From positions 1 through 64,000 of the forward strand of contig JBBPTG010000085.1 of assembly GCA_038093975.1 (NCBI GenBank): DNA of 64,000 nt. The letters run 5' to 3'. The notes under the pieces are model-generated. The model ran no database searches. It worked only from the letters and a program-made list of their open reading frames with translations, and was not told the origin of the DNA. Of the stretch, positions 9,676-20,879 are shown in pieces. The position numbers were made by a program, and so were the translations under genes. This stretch comes from Chalciporus piperatus (lineage: Eukaryota > Basidiomycota > Agaricomycetes > Boletales > Boletaceae). Each line of letters begins with the position of its first letter. Positions within the stretch are counted from its first letter, which is position 1.

Positions 9676-11530
9676 ATGGAGGTCTCGCAGGAACAACCGA
9701 CAGAGAGTACCCCCATCAGCCCGATATTGACCATATCAACGCGTGGCAAATGGATAACTTCTTTAGCATGGCTTCCTGGTGACCGCATCGTCACCAGCAG
9801 ATCTGACGGCACTGTGCAGATCTGGAATTCGAAGGACGGCACACAAGTGGGGACTTCGATGGAGAACAGGTCATCAGGCTCGCGCATGGTGGCCACTAAA
9901 GATGGGAGGATCTTTGCATTTTCCTGGGATGTGGAAATTCTGGTGGTATGGAGTGTGGATACGCAGGAAGTGGTAGAGGTCGCGTCGAAGAAACTTGAAG
10001 CCTATGGTCTTATTGAACGGATGGCCCTGTCCCCAAACGAAGAGCTCGTCGCCACTTGGCACGACAGCAAGTGTCTTGTCTTCTGGGAGATCGCGGGGGC
10101 TATCCAAGTCAAACATGTCATCCGATTCAACGAGGACCCGCCCAGGTTAGTTCCAGTGCGTGGAATGCATTTCTCTCCAGATGGCAGGCGAATCGCGGTA
10201 TCCACCCGGTTCGGATTCATTGTCCTCAATGTGGAAACTGGTGAGAGTATCCTTGAGCTGGCCAGTATTGAAGACGATGTGTGGCACATCGAAGCTCTCA
10301 CATGGTCACTTGATGGAGCCCAACTTTTCTGTGGCTACACGACCAAGGACGAGACGGGTAAAATCCATTGTTTCAGATCTGACACCGGTGAGCCAGCTGG
10401 AGAGCCATGGGTTGCGCATACCAGTCCCTCAGGTTTGGAGGATCTGCACCTCTCGCCTGATGGCAAATGTCTCGCCAGTTCCAGCACACTTTTTTCGGAC
10501 AACACTAGTACTATTCGCGTTTGGGATGCGGAGTCGTGGAACCCTGTTGCAGTGCTCCCCCATAAATCACCCGTGTATGCAATGGCATTCTCGCCTTCAG
10601 GAGAGTTCCTTGCCTCTACCACCCGAGGAAGACTCCACATCTGGCATGTCCCTTCGCGGAATGACAACGATCAAGAGGTGCTACCGTTCGCTCACAATCA
10701 GCCTCTTAACTGACCTCAATACTATAGGCCCTACATACCCTCCTTGACGTGCGTTCCAGCGCTCGCTATGCCTGCTGTTCCTGACCTTCAGTATAGATGC
10801 CCGCAGTGGTCTCACCGGACATCGGCGGTCCTTCGACAATCCCTAATCTTGATTTTTCTGATGTGAGCTTGGATACTAGACATGTCTCCTTTCTGATTTC
10901 CTCCCACTGACGATCGTTAGATTCCCGAACTACGTCGACCCGCACTTCAAAATCGCTTGCCAGCGAGAGAAAACCCATCCCGCGATAGTCCCCGTGTGCA
11001 GCAGAATAGTTCAGTTCTCTCAACTTGGCGCTTGTGGAAGAGAATCCCTCGCCTCGTATTCGCTCGAGTGCACCCAATATATCCAGGATACGCGCCGCCA
11101 GTAAGTTAATCACTCTCCCGTTCGTCACGAATTCTCAAGTTTGTGTCTCGCACAGCGCACGTACGTCGCGTCAAGTCACAGCGTGAATCGTGGCACTCGG
11201 ACGCCGCCCACTGCATCTGCAAATGATCCACCCCTCACTATTTTTGTTGAATCCTCGTCTGGACTCGAGGAGAGCAGTGAGGATTCGAGCACTACTCCCA
11301 CGGCTGACCTCGAGGTTGACCGAATTGGCTGTTGCGGTCTTTTCGCGCGTCGACAGCCTGTGCCTGGAGCACCCGCAGCTCGGGGGCGACAAGACGTTCC
11401 TCGGGCTGTCGAGAGGACTTCGCGCGGTACTTCAACACTTCAAGACTCCGCCAACACCCCCATCCCCACTGTATCATCCCCCATCCCCCCTGTATCGCAC
11501 GACATTCTGGGCCTCTCCGCTGTTGTATGA
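9676..11530 (+). CDS. WD40 beta-propeller protein, tandem copy 1
   Basis: Five exons (9676-10677, 10728-10748, 10797-10862, 10921-11100, 11156-11530) join in frame to about 547 residues. The start MEVSQEQPTESTP follows a leader shared by all three copies. Exon 1 encodes the propeller with WD-type blades (AWLPGDRIVT, TVQIWNSKDG, MHFSPDGRRIAV, LHLSPDGKCLAS, IRVWDAESW, MAFSPSGEFLAS, LHIWHVPS). The rest is a low-complexity tail ending with RIGCCGLFARRQ and LSAVV. The in-frame TGA at 10711 lies inside the first intron (GTGCTA...CTGAC...TATAG). No enzymatic domain is present. WD40 propellers bind proteins or peptides; the partner is unknown. The tail may serve membrane association through its CC pair (inference). 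Confidence 0.88.
10728..10748 (+). other. 21-nt microexon of WD40 copy 1
   Basis: The microexon encodes ALHTLLD between a 50-bp and a 48-bp intron, both GT-AG with CTGAC branch sites and both phase 0. The identical microexon occurs at 18068-18088 and 23643-23663. Confidence 0.7.
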
Positions 11531-11642
11531 ATGGAAAATACACCTGATTCTTGATCGCTCTATGACTACTATCTGTTATATAAAGAATTTTACGAGCACA
11601 GTGACTTACCACTCGCATCATGATATGAGATTCATTTATATT

Positions 11643-12315
11643 CCATGCCGGTCTTGTCCGATAGTGCGAGCGATGGCGAGGCGGTTCCGCTTCGGCCGTT
11701 GTTGGTGCCAGCACGAGGTCTGGATACGATCATCGTTGCAGATTCTGCAAGTGATTCCCTCACGGTGGATTGGCGATGATGGGAACAAGGATGATGGCAA
11801 TTCGTATTATAGTGCGTGAGGTTCTTTGGTCGCGAGTACTGTCTAAATACTTGAATACGTACGTCCGTCCGGCGTCCAATGACCCATATCCCATGCAATC
11901 CCACCCGTCCCTCCCAACGGCACCGAATTTACCACCCAAAACCTCTCCACCCGATCCACATTTAAGCTCTGGTTATGACTCGTCGACGCAAGCACATCTC
12001 CTCATCAACCTCGCCAACGGTGGTCCACTCCGAGACGGCTCGCCCTCGTTGTTGAATCAACGACCGGGATACGTGCCCACGTCTTAACTCGAGCGGATGT
12101 TGGATGAGACGTAGGTGATCAAGATGATGGACCCAGAGGGCCTTGAGACGTGTTTGACGATGTATAGGTCGACGATCGGGTTGAAGACGAGCACAAAGAA
12201 TGCGGGGATGCCGAGCGTGAGATTGGGAGGTGGTGGATGGGATTTGGTGATTGGCGTTGGGATGGCGGTGGTGGCGGGTGATGATGATGGAACGGAGCGT
12301 TGCCACTGGGCGTGA
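11643..12315 (+). pseudogene. 3' fragment of phospholipase B (degenerate copy 1)
   Basis: Similarity to the intact gene begins at the SDGASDGEAVP block (compare 7744 onward) and runs through the following introns and last exon. Stops and indels interrupt it, for example TAA at about 12085 where the intact copy reads a Glu/Ser stretch. The first half of the enzyme, including the nucleophile serine, is missing. The junction with the WD40 3' end lies at the same place in all three array copies, so the truncation predates the array duplication. Confidence 0.8.
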
Positions 12316-12628
12316 CGTTTTTTCTCTCTCGATGTAACTTGTTTGTTTATCGATCTTTCATGTAATAGGTCATCCACGGTCCATGACCGTTTGGGGTCCG
12401 GACTTCGACGGGTTCCCTGGCGCCCGATCGCAGTGCAATGACTATGGCTGAGAAGTATGATCCCCGCGGAGCGATCGCCGTACCTTGTCCGTCCCGATGA
12501 GAATATTCGGGAGAACGCACGACGCCCTGCTGAGAGCCTGGGAAAGCAATCCATAGTGCCAAGCGTAAAAGAATGACGAAATAGAATAAGCTGCGAGGGT
12601 CCCGGTTCGTTCTAAAAAATCAAAGTGC

Positions 12629-13369
12629 TCAAGATTCGTTCAACTCCCAGTTGACACCCCAGCCCCAGCCTCCTCTAGCCTGAGGATTCTCAGTGACGTG
12701 GAACGAACTCCCGATGAGTTCAGTAGCGTAATCGATGGTGGAGCCGTTGAGCATGGGGAAGGAGATGGCGTCGACGTAGATGTTGGAGGGAAAAATGTCT
12801 GGGTGTGTTAGGCGACTGATCGGGGTGACGAGAGGTGAGTAAAAAGGAAGGAATGGGGAAATAGGAAGAACGTACTAGTCCTCTGGGGCGCGTGTCGATG
12901 AGAGTTGGAGTTTGTATTGTATCCGTGACATCCGCCTGATTCGATTAAGATATGGAGCGCAATGTCTTGGTTGTTCCCCCGTGTGGATATTCGTTGCGGT
13001 TGCTGCAAGGTGAGTCAGTGCGTGATCGCATGCACCCAGCTCGGAGCGGTGACATACCTCGGTTGCGCGGGTGATATCGTTTGTGGGTATCACCTCTGCG
13101 TCGAGTTCTTGGGCTTCTAGGTCTGAGACGTTTGATGAAGTGAGGATTATGCTTCGTGCTTTGGGGAGTTCGGTGGGTGCTGTCGCTGGGGTGGACATGT
13201 AGCGTGCATGGCCCGGGGTTCGCGAGCGATCATTGTGGGTGAGGGGTGGATGGTGGAGTGGGGATGAGGTGGAGGTGTGGGGGGAAGTGTACGACGTGAC
13301 TCTGCAGCAGGATGGCGTTTTGAAACGACGGAGCACACGGCCAGGAAGGAGGGATTTCCCTAGGCTCAA
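12629..13369 (-). pseudogene. ISA2-type iron-sulfur assembly gene, broken copy 1
   Basis: On the minus strand the mitochondrial leader and N-terminal part (RRFKTPSCCR, ARSIILTSSNVSDLEAQELD) are recognisable, followed by introns in the same places as the intact copy at 25333-26104. Lesions: the MNSLAIL start has been replaced by unrelated upstream sequence; part of the block before the first intron is deleted; one base is missing after the ESGGCHGY motif (near 12925), which shifts the frame; and both C-terminal cysteines of GCGCG are Trp (GGWGWGVNWELNES). Three of its defects are independently inactivating. Confidence 0.8.
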
Positions 13370-14414
13370 AGGATCCTTTTTAACCTAATAGTAATTGTCG
13401 ATCCGACTCGAAAAGGATACAACGTCTGGTCCAATGTAAAAGCCGACGTACGGCCGAAGGATGTCCGATGGTTTGAAGGTGGTCAGACTCATACTCTCCG
13501 TCACCGATTTCTCGATTTCGTGTCATCTCCAGGACACATCTGTCTCGTCACACACTTGCTGTCAGTTTCGACCCGATGTCTGATTTCGTCTTGAACTCTG
13601 TCCAGACTCCATCTGTATTTCATCCTTGTCTCATTCTGGGGTCAGTCCATTCACGACCGCATTACCAGACCCTCTCAACAATAATTCAATCTCTGTCCAC
13701 GGTCATGCTCCACCAGTTTCTCGTTTGACCTCCCTCTCGTGTCCATCCACTCGTCGTAAGGGAATCCCTTCTTGGACCCAGAGTCCGCAAAGTGTAAGTC
13801 CAATCTTGTCTCAGGGAGCTCCATCTCTGAGTCTCGTTCGCGCAACCGAAAGGGTGAAAACCCTCTGGAAAGGATAGCTGGATATGTCTCGCTTGCAAGG
13901 ACAGCAAGCAACACTCGAAGAAGAAGGTGGGTGCGGTATCACACGCAGCACCGATCTGTCACGACGACGATCCCAAAGTGTCTCCTGCACTTCCGACCTT
14001 CAAGATTGTTCCAGGCCTCGATCTGATATTTCACGACTTCGCTCTGCCTTCCTAAGCCGATGACAACCAATGATTCTTTCGAGAGGATAACCAATCTTGT
14101 GCAGTAGATGAATCAAACGACAGTCGCTTTCAGTCGTCGGTCGAGGATATCAATCGGTCACTTATTGCATATACTCTTAGGATTTCTCCTCTTCCCAGGT
14201 TGAAAGTCTCGATGTTCACTGTGACAAGAAGAAAAAACCTGACCTATTCGGATGCAGTCTTCCCCGTGTTTTTGGCTATGGCAGCCCACGAAACGATGAG
14301 ATATGGTTCTTTCACCTTCAGCCAGGCAACAGACTAAAACAGGAGTGGCAACAGTACTGCAAGCACCTGGGCGTCGTACGCCACGACACAAGCACCTGAT
14401 TCAAAACAAGCTTC
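13370..14414 (+). other. Unresolved stretch with coding-like blocks, not part of the duplicated module
   Basis: The segment between two array copies has no counterpart in the others. A coding-like last exon appears at about 14200-14400 after an acceptor (CTTCCCAG): DLFGCSLPRVFGYGSPRNDE, IWFFHLQPGNRLKQEWQQYC, then a stop at about 14398. Further upstream, 13770-14040 also reads like protein in part (RATERVKTLWKG; LQGQQATLEEEGG). I do not recognise the family. The stretch is cut at about 14415, where phospholipase sequence begins abruptly, so it is probably a gene end truncated by the duplication. Confidence 0.35.
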
Positions 14415-15790
14415 GGAAGAACTACTTTGACAATACCCAGCTACACGATGCTGGTTACCTTTGGTCTGCGGTTGCCAACTTGTGGTTATTCCGACGTGCT
14501 TTTCTTTGTTGGATCCTCAGATCAGAGCTGAACCATGTATTTAGGCCCTCGTTCGCGAACCGTTCCCCATTATTGTTGCGACGTTGGTATCATGGAGTTC
14601 AACGTTTGCGAGTTCTATGTTGACTCGAACCCCTGTCTTGAAGGATGTGCATCAGTTGAGATGGGCGAGTCGTACGACCTAATTCTGGCAGCGTTTACAC
14701 CGATGAAACACCTCGGAACGACCAACGACTCGATCTGTGTCACGGGTGTTGACCAGACTGACACTGTCATCAGAGTTTCGGGACAGTTACAACGCTTCGG
14801 TAAAGGGATGTCTATCTGGTCAGCCAGTCGAGCTAGCGGACGGGCGTACTGGTAGCTGATTCCTGTTTTGTGTTTGTGTTTGCGTTTTCCCTAGGCATCC
14901 GCCAGTACGAAGTATCCTATGTCTACTCAGGCGATGAACAAGCCGCTTCCTCGAACCAACGCCATGCTCGACGCTGCCGTTTCACAACGCCGTTCAAGGC
15001 CCCACGATGGCCGGCAAGTTCATCGACGGGAACGAGACACTGATTTACATGTCGGACGGTGCGAGCGATGGCGAGGCGGTTCTGCTTCAACCTTGTTGGT
15101 GAAAGCACGAAGATTGGATACGATCATCGTTGCGGATTCTGCGAGTGGTTCCCTCGCGTCGGTAAAACTGAGATTGATTCGCGATGATGGAACCAGGATA
15201 ATGGGAGTTCATATTATTCTGCGGGTAGTTCTTTGGTGGTAAGTACTGTCTAACCACTTGAATACGTCCGAAATCGGATCGATACCCTCTTCCACATAGC
15301 CTACGACTTCCCACCTGTCCCTACCAACGTCACCGAATTCATCGCCGAAAAGCACCCCAGCCGACCTACTTTTTTTTAGTTGTGATTCCTCGACGGAAGC
15401 ACCTCTCCTCATCTACCTCGCCAACGGTGGCCCTCGTTGTTGAATCAGCAACTGGCATACGTACCCACGTCCGAACTTGAGCAGGACATATGGGATCGAG
15501 ACGCAGGGTTACCCTTATAATGGTCTGAATCAGCTGACGGACCCGGAGTGTCCTGAGTGTTTAGGGTGTGTGGTGGTGGTGGATCGGGCGAGGAATCGGA
15601 GTGGGATCGAGAGGAGTAGGGCGTGTTTGACGACGGATTGTTGGTCGACGGTCGGGTTGATGACGAGTACGATGCAGGAGTGTCAAGCGTTGGATTGGGA
15701 TGGAGTTTAGTGAGTGGCGTTGCGATGTCAGTGGTGGGATCGTTGTCGTTGTCGTTGTAACGATGACGATGATGGAACGGAACGGCGATA
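14415..15790 (+). pseudogene. Phospholipase B fragment (degenerate copy 2, longest)
   Basis: Homology starts at YFDNTQLHDAGYLWSAVANL, matching 7040-7105 of the intact gene, and follows the same exon-intron order to the 3' end. It lacks the signal peptide and the catalytic serine block. Inside it are a deletion after FRPSFA, frameshifts (near 14970-15000 and 15090), loss of part of the last exon (near 15430) and the run TTTTTTTTAGTTG at 15370. The acidic motif SDGASDGEAV is still readable at about 15055. No functional enzyme can be made. Confidence 0.85.
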
Positions 15791-16997
15791 GACAGAGAGT
15801 TGGGGTATATACGTTTTTTCGATGTGCTTGTCTATCGACCTCTCGTGTAGCGGGTCATTCAAGGTCTACAATCGTTTGGGGACCAGAAGGGGGACTGATA
15901 TCAATGCGGAGGGTGCACTTTGACGGGTCCTCAGGGAAATAGCTGTCTGAGTATCTGAGGAGTATTACCCGCCAAGCCATCTCGCAGATCCCAGGCGTTT
16001 GGAGTCATCGTTTGACCTTCCTCGGTGGTCCTCGAGCGTGCACCGGTGGTCGGTTCTCCCTTGTTGAGTCATCGAATGAGTGTATTCTGCGCTCGGGTGT
16101 CAGTCTTCCGAGGGTAAGGCACTACGTCTGTTAGGGCGAAGGAGATCCTGTTTTCCTCGTACAAGCGTTCGCATTCCGCAGATACGAAATGAGTACTGCG
16201 AGATGCCAGTCGGGGCACCGTTTGACACTGTTGGTCAATGTGCCATCGCAACGAGAGTGAATCGATAACATACCAGGTCACCATCATATCCCGGTCGGCC
16301 GCGTGCAGGGTGAGGGGGTTCAAACGAGTCCGATTTCTGCCAAAGAAGGTCGAGCGGGGGTTCTGATAATGCGCGGCAGGTTTGGGCGAAGCCATGAGTG
16401 TGGAAAGTACTTGTCACGTTTTTCGGCCGCGAATCACTTGTGCGCAGCATTGACAAGTTGATGCTCTGGAACGAGAAGTTGGTTATGCCTTGCAGTCGAG
16501 ACGGTCCTTGACATCCTATTCTGTCTTCACGTCTTCGCATTTCTTGGTGCTTGGGGATGGGGACTGTACGGGTCGTGACTGTTTCGTCAGTGGTCATAGA
16601 CTCTATAACGATGTTTCCAACAAACACTACTTCAAGAGTGTACCAGCGTCGGAACGGGTTAGGTTACCGTGCGATCCCGACAAGATTTTCGTTCTGCGTC
16701 TGTGTCGTGATCTGGAGTCCCTGTGTGATATTCGACTCTCCCTGCATCCTTCGCTGTAGATTTATGGGCTAGGTTTTGTGAACGTCAGTCATGTTGGTAA
16801 CTCACACCCTCAAAATGACGTGCAGTGTTCACACAGTCACCGTGGACCCACTGACGCCCACATTAAGCGAGGGATGTCTTGAGCAGCACGAGGCCGGTTT
16901 TGAACCAAACAACGCTCAGCCGCTCGTCCAGGTTTTTTCACTGATCATTTATCTCCTTGTCTGTGACTCATTCCTACCTTCATCTAGACGCACGACC
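15791..16997. repeat. Spacer of the duplicated module, copy 2
   Basis: No gene is seen. It is homologous to 8550-9675: the post-phospholipase block (GTAGCGGGTCATTCAAGGTC near 15847), the GAGTGAGTGTATTCTGCGCT-like block near 16076, and the conserved leader before the WD40 start (16845-16997). Confidence 0.7.
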
Positions 16998-18870
16998 ATG
17001 GAGGTCTCGCAGGAACAACCAACAGAGAGTACCCCCAGGCCGCTATTGACTGTGACCACAGTGGTAACTGATAGTAACGACGGGATAACTTCTGTCACAT
17101 GGCTTCCTGGTGACCGTATCGTCACTGGCACATTAAACGGCACTGTGCAGATCTGGAATTCGAAGGACGGCACACAAGTGGGGACTTCGATGGAGAACAG
17201 GTCATCAGGCTCGGGCATGGTGGCCACTAAAGATGGGAGGATCTTTGCATTTTCCTGGAATGTGGAATATCTGGTGGTATGGAGTGTGGATACCCAGGAA
17301 GTGGTAGAGGTCGTGTCGAAGAAACTTGAAGCCTATAGTCCTATTCGACGGATGGCCTTGTCCCAAAACGAAGAGCTCCTTGCCACCTATCACACTGAGC
17401 GGGGCAAGCAGTGTCTTGTCTTCTGGGAGATCGCGGGGGCTATCCAAGTCAAACATGACATCCGATTCAACGGGGACCCGCCCAGGTTAGTTCCAGTGCG
17501 TGGAATGCATTTCTCTCCAGATGGCAGGCGAATCACGGTTTGCACGGAGTGGAGAGGATTCGTTGTCCTCAATGTGGAAACTGGTGAGAGGATCCTTGAG
17601 CTGGCCAGTATTGAAGACGATGTGGATATGATCCGTGATATCACATGGTCACTTGATGGAGCTCAGCTTTTCTGTGGCTACATGACCAAGGACAACACGG
17701 ATAAAATCCGTTGTTTCAGATCTGACACCGGTGAGCCAGCTGGAGAGCCATGGGTTGCGCATACCAGTCCCTCAGGTTTGCAGGATCTGCACCTCTCGCC
17801 TGATGGCAAGTGTCTCGCCAGTTCCAGCAAACTTTTGTTGGACAGCAGTGTTCGCTTTTGGGATGCGGAGTCGTGGAACCCTGTGGCAGTGCTCCCCCAT
17901 AAATCACCCGTGCTTGCAATGGCATTCTCGCCTTCAGGAGAGTTCCTTGCCTCTACCACCCGAGGAAGACTCCACATCTGGCATGTCCCTTCGCGGAATG
18001 GCGACAATCGCCGAGAGGTACTACCGTTTGCTCACGATCAGTTTCTGAACTCACCTCAATACTATAGGCCCTACATACCCTCCTTGACGTGCGTCCCAGC
18101 GCTCGCTATGCCTGCTGTTCCTGACCTTCAGTATAGATGCCCGCAGTGGTCTCACCGGACATCGGCGGTCCTTCGACAATCCCTAACCTTGATTTTTCTG
18201 ATGTGAGCTTGGATACTAGACATGTCTCCTTTCTGATTTCCTCCCACTGACGATCGTTAGATGCCCGAACTACGTCGACCAGCACTTCAACATCGCTTGC
18301 CAGCGAGAGAAAATCCATCCCGTGACGCCGGTCCCCGCGTGCAGCAGAATAATTCGGCTCTCTCAATTTGGCGTTTGTGGAAGAGAATCCCTCGCCTCGT
18401 ATTCGCTCGAGTGCACCCAATATATCCAGGATACGCGCCGCCAGTAAGTTAATCACTCTCCCGTTCGTCACGAATTCTCAAGTTTGTGTCTCGCACAGCG
18501 CACGTACGTCGCGTCAAGTCACAGCGTGAATCGTGGCACTCGGACGCCGCCCACTGCATCTGCAAATGATCCACCCCTCACTATTTTTGTTGAATCCTCG
18601 CCTGGAGAGGAGAGCAGTGAGGATTCGAGCACTACTCCCACGGCTGACCTCGAGGTTGACCGAATTGGCTGTTGCGGTCTTTTCGCGCGTCGACGGCCTG
18701 AGCCTGGAGCACCCGCAGCTCAAGGGCGACAAGACGTTCCTCGGGCTGTCGAGAGGACTTCGCGCGGTACTTCAACACTTCAAGACGCCGCCAACACCCC
18801 CATCCCCACTGTACCACCCCCCATTCCCCCTGTATCGCACGACATTCTGGACCTCTCCGCCGTTGTATGA
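16998..18870 (+). CDS. WD40 beta-propeller protein, tandem copy 2
   Basis: Five exons (16998-18017, 18068-18088, 18137-18202, 18261-18443, 18499-18870) join in frame to about 553 residues, with the same structure as the copy at 9676. It is near-identical over most blocks (TVQIWNSKDGTQVGTSMENR, FRSDTGEPAGEPWVAHTSPS). It differs by amino-acid changes at matching loop sites: GTLNG for SRSDG, SWNVEY for SWDVEI, YHTERGKQ for WHDSK, CTEWRG for STRFG, VDMIRD for VWHIEA, and SGLQD for SGLED. The site that reads TGA in copies 1 and 3 is TCA here; it lies in an intron in the model. The gene appears fully functional. Confidence 0.87.
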
Positions 18871-18981
18871 ATGAAAATACACCTGATTCTTCATAGCTCT
18901 ATGACTACTATCTGTTATGTAAAGAATGTTACGGGAAGTGACTTACCACTCGCATCATGATATGAGATTCATTTATATTCC

Positions 18982-19740
18982 ATGCCAGTCTTGTCTGACA
19001 ATGCAAGTGATGGCGAGGCGGTTCCGCTTCGGCCGTTGTTGGTGACAGCACGACAACCGGATATGATCAACGCTGGATAGTGATTCCCTCACGACGGTGG
19101 ATTGGCGATGATTAGAACAATGATTAACGGAATTCGTATTATTCTGCGAGAGGTTCTTTGATGGTGAGTACTGTATAAATACTTGAGTACGTCCGTGCGG
19201 CGTCCATGCGTCGCACGACCCATGACACATATCCCATGCAATCCCACCCGCCCCTCCCAACGGCACCGAATTCACCGCCCCAAACCTCACCACCCGACCT
19301 ACCTTCTTCTGCTATGATTCTTCGACGGAATCTTGCCAACGGTGGTCCACTGCGAGACGGCTCGCCCTCGTTGTTGAATCAACAGCCGGGATACGTACCC
19401 CCGCCCGAACTCGAGCGGATGTTGGGTTGGACGTCTGTGATCGGTACCCTGCTGCGGATGTGCATGTGAATATGGATCAGATGACGGACCCGGAGTGGGA
19501 TTCTGAGGAGTAGGGTGTGAGAGACGTGTTTGACGAGGTATTGGTTGACGATCGGGTTAGTGACGAATACGCACGGCCGAGCGTCACGCGTGAGATTGGG
19601 AGGTGGTGGATGCGATTTTGTGATTGGCGTTGGGATGGCGGTGGCGGTAGTGGGATCGTGATTGTGATGATGACGGAACTGAAGAAGGATGGCGTGATGG
19701 CTTTTTCTTCCCTTGGATGTATATGTTTATCGATCCGGGT
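18982..19740 (+). pseudogene. 3' fragment of phospholipase B (degenerate copy 3)
   Basis: It begins at the same ancestral junction as the fragment at 11643 (the run CATGCCAGTCTTGTCTGA) and covers the acidic block, the following introns and most of the last exon. It carries several deletions, for example in the exon around 19330 and 19490. It is more decayed than the fragment at 14415. Confidence 0.75.
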
Positions 19741-20069
19741 CGTTCGCGGTCTATGCTCGTCTGGGGTCTGGAAGGGACCAGAATAAATGGGCAGGACGCA
19801 CTTTGATGCGTCCTCTGGCGGGTGATCGCAGTGCAATGAATATGCTTGAGAAGTATGGTCGCATACAGACACGCACCACCACGCGCGAGTTCCCAAAGGA
19901 ACCATCGTCACATGTTGTCCGCGCCGATGAGACGATCCGGGAGAAGGCACGACGCCGTGCTGAGAGATTGGGAAAGAAATCGATAGTGGCAAGTATGCCA
20001 CAAGGACGGGATAGACTAAGCTGTGAGGGGGTCCCAGGTCGTTCTAAAAAATAGAACACTGAAAATGGA

Positions 20070-20672
20070 AAACGTTCTCGAGACTCGTTCAACTCCCGGC
20101 TGACACGTGGTACAGCCGCAGCCTCCTCCAGCCCGAGGATTCCGAGTGACGTGGAACGAGCTCCCGACGAGTTCGCTAGCGTAATCGATGATGGAGCCGT
20201 TGAGCATGGGGAGGGAGATGGCGTCGATGTAGGTGTTGGAGGGACGAATGTCTGGGTGTGTTAGGTGGCTGATCAGAGTTGGAGTTTGTATTGGTATCCG
20301 CCTGATTCGATTGAGATATGGGTTGTTCTCGCGTGATCGCACGGTACTCATCTCGGAGGGAAGACATACCTCGGCTGCGCGGGTGGTGAGGGTGACGTTG
20401 ATATGATCGATAGGTATCACCTCTGCGTCGAGCTCTTGGGCTTCTATGTCTGAGACGTTTGGTGAGGCGAGGAGTATGCTTCGTGCTTTGGGGATTTCGG
20501 TCGCTGTCGCCTGGGTGGACATGTAGCGTGCATGGGTTCGTGAATGATCGTTGTGGGTCGTGCGAGCTAGATGTAGGACTTGAGATGAGGCGGACGTGTG
20601 GAAGTAGGCGTGCGAGGTGAGTCTGCAACAGGATGGCCTTTTGAAACGACGGAGTATGGCAAGCCTGTTCAT
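20070..20672 (-). pseudogene. ISA2-type iron-sulfur assembly gene, broken copy 2
   Basis: The start is intact (MNRLAILRRFKRPSCCRLTS, ATG at 20672) and the first exon is well preserved, through ARSILLASPNVSDIEAQELD and HINVTLTTRAAE. After it, a deletion removes most of intron 1 and the start of exon 2. A second small deletion removes the Cys-His-Gly of the ESGGCHGY motif, and the second intron is lost too. Near the C-terminus a small insertion after GGCGC shifts the frame, so the normal VSWELNES end is lost. The first iron-sulfur ligand is therefore absent. Confidence 0.8.
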
Positions 20673-20879
20673 TAGGCAGCAGTGGATGTACCTCCGCGAG
20701 GACCACGGGTGAGAAGAACACCATTCTGAGACTGATGGAGGCCCCCGAAACACGGTCATTGCGGGTTGTGAGCACGACTCTCGAGTGGTATCGCAATCAT
20801 GTCTGGGCCCTTTCCACTATGACATCGCGTGGTGAATGGATGAGGTATAGCGCCATACAAACAGGGGCTACCGCCAGGC

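Noticed and set aside
10711..10713. In-frame TGA as the real end of the WD40 proteins
   Set aside because: It lies inside an intron with good borders and a branch site. The downstream exons are open and conserved in all three copies.
10766..11128. Minus-strand frame antisense to the WD40 tail (also at 18106-18471 and 23681-24043)
   Set aside because: It recurs only because the coding strand is duplicated. It has no start context or splice logic of its own, and the sense strand is clearly coding.
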